A stretch of 20,297 nt of DNA, taken from the NCBI GenBank assembly GCA_040002845.1, contig JBDUDR010000040.1, positions 1 to 20,297 of the forward strand, in the 5' to 3' direction. The notes under the pieces are model-generated. The model saw only the letters and a program-made list of their open reading frames with translations. It did no database searches and was not told where the DNA came from. This document shows, one piece after another, positions 14,992 to 20,297 of the stretch. A program made the position numbers and the translations under genes. Source of the DNA: JBDUDR01 sp040002845 (GTDB lineage: Bacteria; Actinomycetota; Actinomycetes; Propionibacteriales; Nocardioidaceae). Every line of letters starts with the position of its first letter. The first letter of the stretch is position 1.

Positions 14992-16011
14992 CTAGTGTGC
15001 CGTGATGCTGATCACGCCATCGCTCAGGTGCGGCGTCTCCCCGCCGATCAGGTAGGCGGTTCTCCCCGTTCTGAACACGCCGGCGTCCGCCAGCGGGTAC
15101 GGCAGTCGACCGGCCCGGCGGCACGTCACGGTCGCGGGATCGAACCACCACATCGCCGCGGTCATGGCATCGGGTCCGGTGCGCCCGCCCGCGAGAAGGA
15201 TGCTGCCACCGAGTGCCACCACCGCGGCGTGCCCCAATGGCCGTGGCAGGTGGCCGACGACACGTGCTCGACCGGTTCGCGCGTCGATCCGCTGGACCGC
15301 ATCGATCATCTGCCCGTGATGCTCACCGCCGAGCAGCCAGACAACCCCGTGACTCGCGACCGCTGCGGGATACCGAACGGGCACGGGTAGCCGCCCGATG
15401 GAATGGAACTCACGTCCGTCAGGACTGGACAAGATGGCGGCGAGTGACTGCACCCCGTCGTACCCTCCGAGGACGATCGCCACCCTCCGCAGGCCGACGG
15501 CTACGAGGTCCGCTCGCGGAGTCGGCAGCCGACCGACCTCGCGCCAACCCTGGGTACCGAGTGCCTGGACGGTGGCCTGTTCGGTAGCGTTCCCACCTCC
15601 CACCACGAGTGGTGAGCCGTGCAGGCTCAGGCCGGCCGCGTCGTGCACGGCGACGGGGAGATCGGGCAGCGGCGTCACCGTGCCCTGCTGTGGGTTGAGC
15701 CGGTACGAGCGGGACGTCGACTGGTCTCCGGCGACGAGACCGCCGGCGACGATCGCGCTGGCATCCATCCTGTCCACGACCTCGCGGGCCACCGGCTCGG
15801 GCAGCTTCCACCCTGTGACATCGGCTGCGACCGTTGGCAGATTGTAGGGGTTTGTGCTGGCCGACCGGTGCGTCTGGTTGGCCGACGGCTGACCTGGGGC
15901 AGTCGGAGTGGATGACTGCGACGCCATGGAGCGCGGCTGGCCGTCGTTACACGCCGCGATGGCGAGCGCGACCATCGCCAGGACCGGCACTGCCACGCTG
16001 TCGCGTCTCAC
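14992..16011 (-). CDS. Kelch-repeat beta-propeller lipoprotein
   Basis: The 339-aa product starts at GTG 16011, overlapping the preceding gene's stop as GTGA. A short basic N-terminus and hydrophobic segment end in the lipobox IAAC with Cys21, so it should be a lipid-anchored extracytoplasmic protein. A Ser/Thr/Pro-rich linker follows (22-50). About six Kelch-type blades can be recognised by their GG doublets (VAGG, VVGGG, VLGGY, LLGGE, LAGG, LIGGE), each followed by a W/L-P pattern such as REVGRLPTPRAD. No catalytic site is visible; it probably binds a ligand or partner at the cell surface. A longer frame to 16602 is shadow of the upstream gene. Confidence 0.9.
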   Translation of the reverse strand: MRRDSVAVPVLAMVALAIAACNDGQPRSMASQSSTPTAPGQPSANQTHRSASTNPYNLPTVAADVTGWKLPEPVAREVVDRMDASAIVAGGLVAGDQSTSRSYRLNPQQGTVTPLPDLPVAVHDAAGLSLHGSPLVVGGGNATEQATVQALGTQGWREVGRLPTPRADLVAVGLRRVAIVLGGYDGVQSLAAILSSPDGREFHSIGRLPVPVRYPAAVASHGVVWLLGGEHHGQMIDAVQRIDARTGRARVVGHLPRPLGHAAVVALGGSILLAGGRTGPDAMTAAMWWFDPATVTCRRAGRLPYPLADAGVFRTGRTAYLIGGETPHLSDGVISITAH

Positions 16012-17216
16012 CGCATGTTCCCCGTGTGCCCCAGTGAGTACCGACCCGGCTGCGGCCACACTGCGAGGCCGTGCGGGCTCCCGCCGACGTGGATGCGGGC
16101 GACGAGATTGCCGGTCAAGGTGTTGAATCCGTACACCACGCCGTCGTACCTGCCTGAGACCCACAGCATCCTGCCATTGGCCGACACGCCGCCCATGTCC
16201 GGGCTGCCGCCTCCCGGGATCCTCCAGGTGTCGACGATCTTGCGCCTCGCGAACGAGACGACGCTCACCTTCCCAGCCCCACGATCCGTCACGTACAAAG
16301 ACTTGCCGTCTCGACTGGGAATCAGCCCATGCGGCATGCTCGGAGTGGAGATGGAGCCGACCGTCTTGAACGTCTCCGCATCGACGAGTTCCACCTTGTC
16401 GCGTCCCATGAGCGCGACGAAGAAGGTCGTACCGTCGGGCGAGAGCCGTACGTCCTGCGGCATGCTCATCGAGCCGAGATCGAGCCTCCCAAGCACCTTG
16501 TGCGTAAGGGTCGAGATCCTCAGCAGGGTGCCTGAGAACTCGCAGGTGACGACGAAGAACCGGCCGTTGCCGGAGAAATCTGCGTGGTTGGGTCCGTCGC
16601 ACCCAGGCTCATGCAGTGCCCCGCGCCCCTGAAAGGTGTGGGGGTCGACGAACTTGATCCGGTCGTACTGCTCCACCATGACGATCGCCTGGGCGCCGTC
16701 GGGTGTGAAGTAAAGGTTGTACGGTCGGGGCACGCTGATGCGTCGCATGACCTTTGCAGTCCGCGGATTGATGGCCACCAGCTGGTTCGCCTCACTGGCG
16801 TCCGCGTAGAGCGTCGTCAAGTCGTACGACGGATTGACGTGCTGTGACAACGGACCGGACTTGATGATCCTGACGATGTGACGGGTTCGCTGGTTGATCA
16901 CTGTGGTTGTCGTACCGGTGGAGTCTGGGACGTACAGATAGGCGGGATCGCCCGCGACCTTCGAATCCAACATGCCAGCCCCGGTGGCCGCGTATATGTT
17001 GTTGTCGATGACGGGTGGCATGTTAGGCAGGGGATGGCGGAAGGGCAGCGCGACTGGGGCGTTGTGTGCGCCCGTGCCACGGGAGGCGGGAGTCGAAGGA
17101 ACGCCACCGACCGGGCTGGCCTGCGACCGTTTCGAAAGGCCCAAGCGAGAGGTGGCCGCACCAGCACACCCGCAAAGGATCACGGACAGTAGAACTGAGG
17201 AGACGATTCGAGGCAT
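16008..17216 (-). CDS. YncE-like beta-propeller lipoprotein
   Basis: The 402-aa product begins with MPRIVSSVLLSVILCGCAG, a lipoprotein signal with probable lipobox LCGC. It continues with a low-complexity linker to about residue 70. Seven-bladed propeller repeats follow with motifs such as LYFTPDGAQAIVMVEQYD, VRLSPDGTTFFVALMGRD and LIPSRDGKSLYVTDRGAGKV. The end, PHGLAVWPQPGRYSLGHTGN, is a stretch I recognise from actinobacterial members of this family. ATG 17216 places the signal at the N-terminus, although no good ribosome site precedes it and a TTG 26 codons upstream is the only longer option. Its 4-nt overlap with the Kelch gene suggests the two propellers act together outside the membrane. 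Confidence 0.88.
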   Translation of the reverse strand: MPRIVSSVLLSVILCGCAGAATSRLGLSKRSQASPVGGVPSTPASRGTGAHNAPVALPFRHPLPNMPPVIDNNIYAATGAGMLDSKVAGDPAYLYVPDSTGTTTTVINQRTRHIVRIIKSGPLSQHVNPSYDLTTLYADASEANQLVAINPRTAKVMRRISVPRPYNLYFTPDGAQAIVMVEQYDRIKFVDPHTFQGRGALHEPGCDGPNHADFSGNGRFFVVTCEFSGTLLRISTLTHKVLGRLDLGSMSMPQDVRLSPDGTTFFVALMGRDKVELVDAETFKTVGSISTPSMPHGLIPSRDGKSLYVTDRGAGKVSVVSFARRKIVDTWRIPGGGSPDMGGVSANGRMLWVSGRYDGVVYGFNTLTGNLVARIHVGGSPHGLAVWPQPGRYSLGHTGNMR

Positions 17217-17318
17217 CGGATTCAACGCTGGTTGCCAGTTCTCGCGAGGCACAGGGAAACCGAAGGTAACTCGATGCCAGTTAGCGGAGTGCAAACTGCG
17301 ACCCGCGAGCAGACAAAG

Positions 17319-17356
17319 CCAGCTGGGCTGGGGCCATCGTGGAGCAGCTCAGCTGG
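17319..17356 (-). terminator. Putative intrinsic terminator after the PadR/HAAS unit
   Basis: Seven nt past the HAAS gene stop the minus strand folds into a stem of CCAGCTG, one mismatch, GCTG, with complementary arms and a 14-nt loop. The following minus-strand bases are CTTTGTCTG, only moderately T-rich. The position right after a stop codon supports a terminator call despite the poor T-tract, which is common in high-GC actinobacteria. Confidence 0.55.
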
Positions 17357-17362
17357 AGGCTG

Positions 17363-17905
17363 TCAGGGATTCGGCTGGGGAGTATGGATCGGGACCGGTG
17401 TGCCACCGCTGCCACCAGAGTTGGCGATCAGGGTCACCGCCCCCAGCAACACGAGGAACACCATCGCGATTCCGATCCAGCCGAGGACGATGCCGGCGGT
17501 GGCCAAACCCCAACCCGTCTGGTTGCCAGCGGAGTTCTTGATCTCCCGGCGCGCCCGATAGCCGAAGATGAGGGCAAACACCGACCCGATCCCAAGGATC
17601 CACAACACCCCCAGCAGCACGGAAGCGATGGCATAGCCGTTCGCCGCCCTCGCGGGTGCAAGAATCTGGCCCGACGGCGTTGCGTCGACCGCCGCATTGA
17701 CGATCTCTTCGGGCGACCCGAGCCGCTCCAACAGGTTTCGTACGGCCGCCTCGTCCCCCGGCTCGATCTCGCGCAACCCCTCCTGCAGGTGGTCCCCAAT
17801 CTCCGAGGTCAACTCATCACGCCGGGCCGTAGGTAGCACGGATGCCGCGGCGTCCAATCGCATGAGGTAGTCCTCGACGAGCCGGTCAGTGTGCACGTTG
17901 TTCAT
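17363..17905 (-). CDS. HAAS-domain/DUF4190-like membrane protein, PadR partner
   Basis: The 180-aa product has an N-terminal alpha-helical HAAS-type segment (residues about 5-80: DRLVEDYLMRLDAAAS, RRDELTSEIGDHLQEGLREI, LLERLGSPEEIV). A DUF4190-like membrane part follows, with two hydrophobic hairpins at about 88-115 and 130-160 and the linker FGYRARREIKNSAG. HAAS proteins commonly sit next to PadR regulators and are thought to signal from the membrane. I chose ATG 17905 because GGAG lies 6 nt upstream, whereas the ATG at 17917 has no ribosome site. Either start overlaps the padR stop, so the pair is translationally coupled. The ligand or signal is unknown. Confidence 0.82.
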   Translation of the reverse strand: MNNVHTDRLVEDYLMRLDAAASVLPTARRDELTSEIGDHLQEGLREIEPGDEAAVRNLLERLGSPEEIVNAAVDATPSGQILAPARAANGYAIASVLLGVLWILGIGSVFALIFGYRARREIKNSAGNQTGWGLATAGIVLGWIGIAMVFLVLLGAVTLIANSGGSGGTPVPIHTPQPNP

Positions 17906-18251
17906 CGCCTTCTCCATGTGTCAATAGTTCGTCGACGGCGTCCCGGAAGCGGGCCCACTCGTCACTGAAGTCAGCCAGCGCACGCTCCCCGGCGCTGGTG
18001 AGCTGGTAGTACCGCCGCGGGGGTCCGGCTTCGGACTCTTGCCAGGATGTGGTCACCAGATCATCTCGCCGCAACCTGCTCAACAAGGGGTAGATGGTGC
18101 CCTCACTGACCAGGAGCCCATCGGACTCCGACAGCGTCCGGATGAGCTCGAAGCCGTACTGACGGCCGTGTCGCAACAGCGCCAGAACGCAATATTCCAG
18201 CGTGCCCCGCCGCAGCTGGGTCAACGCGTTACGTGTCACGCCCGGTTCCAT
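17886..18251 (-). CDS. PadR family transcriptional regulator
   Basis: The 121-aa product is a winged-helix PadR repressor. Characteristic sequences are LRRGTLEYCVLALLRHGRQYGFELI (residues 15-39), the wing region GLLVSEGTIYPLLSRLRRDD, and PPRRYYQLTSAGERAL, followed by a dimerisation helix. ATG 18251 fits the usual PadR length; the 26 upstream codons are not family-like. No ribosome site is evident, so leaderless or weak initiation is possible. It overlaps the downstream HAAS gene and probably represses its own operon. The 21-bp repeat array lies 57-161 nt upstream of the start. Confidence 0.92.
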   Translation of the reverse strand: MEPGVTRNALTQLRRGTLEYCVLALLRHGRQYGFELIRTLSESDGLLVSEGTIYPLLSRLRRDDLVTTSWQESEAGPPRRYYQLTSAGERALADFSDEWARFRDAVDELLTHGEGDEQRAH

Positions 18252-18307
18252 GCAACACAAGGTACCATGTCTGACCGATATCGCAAAGCGCCGGCAGCCG
18301 ATGGTGC

Positions 18308-18412
18308 AAGAACCGTCTGATCGTCGCAAGCACGCGTCGCTTCGACGGGAATAGGTGTCGGATCGTTGCGAATAACTGTCGGATCGCGCGAAATAAGTGT
18401 CGGATCGGCGGT
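18308..18412. repeat. 21-bp-period tandem repeat array, five units
   Basis: Five consecutive 21-nt units occupy 18308-18328, 18329-18349, 18350-18370, 18371-18391 and 18392-18412. The last three share the plus-strand core AATANNTGTCGGATCG exactly, with TGTCGGATCG at 18356, 18377 and 18398. The first unit matches 13 of 16 core positions and the second 9 of 16. The period equals two DNA turns, so each core lies on the same face of the helix. The array sits between the divergent padR and slipin genes and could be a regulator-binding array or a decaying minisatellite. Confidence 0.85.
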
Positions 18413-18513
18413 AATGGGGGCGTACTCACGCCTCAGAGCGGCGCCCACGGGCCGAGGCGGATATGCGGCCATAGGATTGGTCATGTCGGCTGCTCCTGAC
18501 AGGGGAGGTCAGC

Positions 18514-19437
18514 ATGGTTGAGCTGGGTGTCTTGCTCGGTGTCATAGGGTTCGCCGCCGCTGCCGGTTTCGCGGCCAGCGCCAGAGTCGTCCGGCAGTTC
18601 GAGCGGGGTGTCGTCTTTCGGCTCGGCCGGGTGCTGGAACCTCCGCGCCCCCCTGGACTGACCGGCATCGTGCCGATGGTCGACCGCCTGCGGAAGGTCA
18701 ACGTCCAGATCGTCACGATGCCGGTGCCGGCGCAGGACGGGATCACCCGCGACAACGTCACCGTACGGGTCGACGCGGTCGTCTATTTCCGGGTGGTGGA
18801 TCCGGTCCGCGCAACGGTCGAAGTGCAGGACTACCAGTTCGCGGTCTCGCAGGTGGCCCAGACCTCGCTGCGGTCCATCATCGGCAAGAGTGAGCTGGAC
18901 GACCTGCTGGCCAATCGTGAGCCGCTCAACCAAGGACTAGCACTCATGATCGACAGCCCAGCGGTCGGCTGGGGCATCCACATCGACCGCGTCGAGATCA
19001 AGGACGTCGCGCTGCCGGACTCGATGAAGCGCTCGATGTCGCGGCAGGCAGAAGCCGAGCGCGAACGACGATCTCGGATCATCACAGCCGACGGAGAGTT
19101 CCAGGCATCTCAGAAGCTCTCCGCTGCAGCCAGCGTCATGGCCGACACACCGTCAGCGCTTCAGCTGCGGCTGCTACAGACGATCGTCGAAGTCGCAGCG
19201 GAGAAGAACTCGACGGTGATCCTTCCGTTTCCGGTGGAACTGCTGCGGTTCCTCGACCAGGCCGCGACCGGACTCGCCAGGCAAGCATCGGCGTCCGCTC
19301 CCGCCCCCAGCGAGCTCGCCGACGTGCCCAAGCGGGCTGTCTCGGCTGCCGACGACGCAACCACCAGCATCGGCTCGCAGCCGCCCCAGGTCGAGACCGA
19401 CAGACCCTCGGACGAGGCACCATCGCCACCCCAGTGA
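18514..19437 (+). CDS. Slipin (SPFH/Band 7/stomatin-like) membrane scaffold protein
   Basis: The 307-aa product has one N-terminal membrane segment (residues about 3-24). A Band 7 domain from about 25 to 200 carries QFERGVVFRLGRVLEPPRPP, PAQDGITRDNVTVRVDAVVYF and GWGIHIDRVEIKDVALPDSM. A coiled-coil-prone segment with EAERERRSRIITADGEFQAS follows at about 178-197. The tail from about 250 is Ala/Pro/Ser-rich and probably disordered. Slipins form membrane microdomain scaffolds and often partner with NfeD proteases, but no nfeD gene is in the window. GGGGAGG lies 6 nt before ATG 18514. Confidence 0.92.
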   Translation: MVELGVLLGVIGFAAAAGFAASARVVRQFERGVVFRLGRVLEPPRPPGLTGIVPMVDRLRKVNVQIVTMPVPAQDGITRDNVTVRVDAVVYFRVVDPVRATVEVQDYQFAVSQVAQTSLRSIIGKSELDDLLANREPLNQGLALMIDSPAVGWGIHIDRVEIKDVALPDSMKRSMSRQAEAERERRSRIITADGEFQASQKLSAAASVMADTPSALQLRLLQTIVEVAAEKNSTVILPFPVELLRFLDQAATGLARQASASAPAPSELADVPKRAVSAADDATTSIGSQPPQVETDRPSDEAPSPPQ

Positions 19438-19442
19438 CGGCA

Positions 19443-19455
19443 TCGAGAGCCTCGA
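19443..19455 (+). terminator. Weak hairpin after the slipin gene
   Basis: TCGAG-AGC-CTCGA forms a 5-bp stem with a 3-nt loop just after the slipin stop. No T-tract follows. It could be a weak terminator or chance; the next gene starts 87 nt later with its own strong ribosome site. Confidence 0.25.
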
Positions 19456-19542
19456 CCTGTTCGCGACTGGGTGTCCACTGATACGGTCGCGCGCGTGACC
19501 GGGGGTTTCCCGCCTCGGCAACGGATCTCGAAGGAGCCCGTC

Positions 19543-20001
19543 ATGAGCACTGCTGCATGGATCGTCATCGCCGTCGTCGTTGTACTGGTCGTGCTAGCCG
19601 TGGCTTTTTTCGCCATGCGGAGGAGCCAGTCTGCGCAACGAACGAAAGCCCACGAACTACGCGACGACGCCGTAGAACGCGGGGCCGTCGTGGATCAACG
19701 TGAGGCGGAGGCGCAAGAGGTCGCCGCCCGCGCGCAGATGGCAAAGGCTGAAGCCGACGCCAAGGCGGCTGAGGCCGCACGCCTGGAGTCCGTTGCACAA
19801 CAGCAGCAGGCACGCGCTGCCGATTCACGTGAAGGCGTCGACGAGCAGCTCCGGCAGGCTGACCGTCTCGACCCCGATTTAGACACGCCTGACACTGATA
19901 CGGCGGCAGCCTCGGACGCAGACGTGGAGGCGAGCACAGGCTTCGATGCGGGTCCAGACCGAGACGTAGACACAGGTCCCGAGCCGCGTCGCACCGAGTA
20001 G
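19543..20001 (+). CDS. Single-pass membrane protein with coiled coil and acidic tail
   Basis: I do not recognise a named family. The 152-aa product has one N-terminal membrane helix (residues about 5-25, AAWIVIAVVVVLVVLAVAFF) followed by a basic stop-transfer MRRSQSAQRTK. Residues about 30-105 are Ala/Glu/Gln/Arg-rich and strongly helical, probably a coiled coil. The tail from about 110 is Asp-rich (DPDLDTPDTDTAAASDADVE) and probably disordered. ATG 19543 has AAGGAG 6 nt upstream, so the frame extending to 19471 is not needed. The gene follows the slipin gene on the same strand after 105 nt. A membrane-scaffold partner is possible but only by proximity. Confidence 0.8.
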   Translation: MSTAAWIVIAVVVVLVVLAVAFFAMRRSQSAQRTKAHELRDDAVERGAVVDQREAEAQEVAARAQMAKAEADAKAAEAARLESVAQQQQARAADSREGVDEQLRQADRLDPDLDTPDTDTAAASDADVEASTGFDAGPDRDVDTGPEPRRTE

Positions 20002-20057
20002 CCCAGCGACTCCGTCCTACCGTGTGGCGCTCGGTCTCCCGGGCCCCACATTCTGCC

Positions 20058-20098
20058 GCCAGGGTGGCCGCCCTCGTCATGAGGACGGCCACCCTGGC
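20058..20098. terminator. Strong bidirectional hairpin terminator
   Basis: A 13-bp perfect stem, one mismatch and 4 further pairs enclose a 5-nt loop (GTCAT); the arms are GCCAGGGTGGCCG and CGGCCACCCTGGC. It lies 56 nt after the coiled-coil gene on the plus strand and 6 nt after the 25-aa gene on the minus strand, so it can end both transcripts. There is no T-tract on either side. Confidence 0.75.
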
Positions 20099-20104
20099 AT
20101 GGCG

Positions 20105-20182
20105 TCAGCGGCGGCGGAAGAATCCGATGACCACAACCACGATGATGATGATGACCAGGATGATGAGCAATGTCTTGAGCAC
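20105..20182 (-). CDS. 25-aa hydrophobic membrane mini-protein
   Basis: A 25-codon frame starts at GTG 20182 with GGAAGG 8 nt upstream. It encodes one continuous hydrophobic helix rich in Ile, Val and Leu (LKTLLIILVIIIIVVVVIGF) ending in FRRR. A positive end after a helix is typical of small membrane proteins with the C-terminus inside the cell. The run of ATC codons explains the ATG-triplet repeat visible on the plus strand. The convergent terminator 6 nt downstream of its stop supports a real transcript. No family is recognised; at this length chance cannot be excluded. Confidence 0.55.
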   Translation of the reverse strand: MLKTLLIILVIIIIVVVVIGFFRRR

Positions 20183-20252
20183 CTGAGTGCCTTCCTCTCG
20201 GGGACGTGGCACCAATATGTACCCCCGCGCGATGTCAGCGCACTACCCCCGG

Positions 20253-20277
20253 CCGTACCTCAGTCAATTTGGTACGG
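20253..20277. promoter_or_regulatory. Dyad CCGTACC-n11-GGTACGG
   Basis: Perfect 7-bp arms are separated by an A/T-richer 11-nt spacer (TCAGTCAATTT). It lies 71 nt upstream of the 25-aa gene and near the window end. It could be an operator for that gene or for a plus-strand gene beyond the window. Evidence is only the symmetry. Confidence 0.35.
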
Positions 20278-20297
20278 GAGGTATCCGGATCTTCCGT

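Noticed and set aside
18308..18412. CRISPR array
   Set aside because: The units are directly tandem at 21 nt without separate spacers, and no cas gene is nearby.
18229..18484. Two overlapping minus-strand frames with seven-residue repeats (RHLF-type and DPT-type)
   Set aside because: The repeats follow from the 21-bp DNA period; the frames have no ribosome site and overlap the PadR start region.
20130..20165. GATGAT-type microsatellite
   Set aside because: Short and explained by consecutive Ile codons of the small minus-strand frame.

Overview
The window is high-GC DNA with dense gene packing, frequent GTG starts and protein families typical of Actinomycetota: an actinobacterial-type group 1h [NiFe]-hydrogenase, a SigG-like ECF sigma factor with a SnoaL tail, DUF2254, an EmrB/QacA transporter and YncE-like lipoproteins. 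I cannot place it below phylum. No rRNA, tRNA, CRISPR array, insertion sequence or phage gene was seen.

Positions 1-9744 (all minus strand) are one hydrogenase locus. In transcription order it holds hypA, hypB, the small subunit (hhyS), the large subunit (hhyL), a NifU/Rieske-like fusion, a DUF5947 protein, a DUF6084 protein, a 489-aa protein of unknown function, a 39-aa membrane protein, a maturation endopeptidase, and a HypC domain fused in frame to HypF, which runs off the window at position 1. The genes from the NifU fusion to the endopeptidase are joined by five successive 4-nt ATGA or GTGA stop/start overlaps. The small subunit shows the Cys-x-x-Asp proximal-cluster signature and no Tat signal. 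Together this points to a soluble, oxygen-insensitive, high-affinity H2-oxidising enzyme of the kind used to scavenge trace or atmospheric H2. hypD and hypE are not in the window and may lie beyond position 1.

Positions 9879-13174 hold a SigG-like ECF sigma factor (plus) whose 3' end overlaps a convergent STAS protein (minus). An intergenic region with a TetR-type palindrome follows, then an EmrB/QacA exporter and a VOC-family protein (plus).

Positions 13193-18251 (minus) hold three small units: DUF2254 membrane protein plus DUF393 thiol-oxidoreductase-like protein; a YncE-like propeller lipoprotein overlapping a Kelch propeller lipoprotein; and a PadR regulator overlapping a HAAS/DUF4190-type membrane protein, ending in a hairpin.

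Positions 18252-20297 begin with a five-unit, 21-bp-period tandem repeat between padR and a divergent slipin (SPFH) gene. Next come a membrane-anchored coiled-coil protein, a strong bidirectional hairpin, and a 25-aa hydrophobic mini-protein on the minus strand. The best leads are the HypC-HypF fusion, the coupled accessory block of the hydrogenase, including its 39-aa membrane peptide and the 489-aa unknown protein, and the phased 21-bp array.
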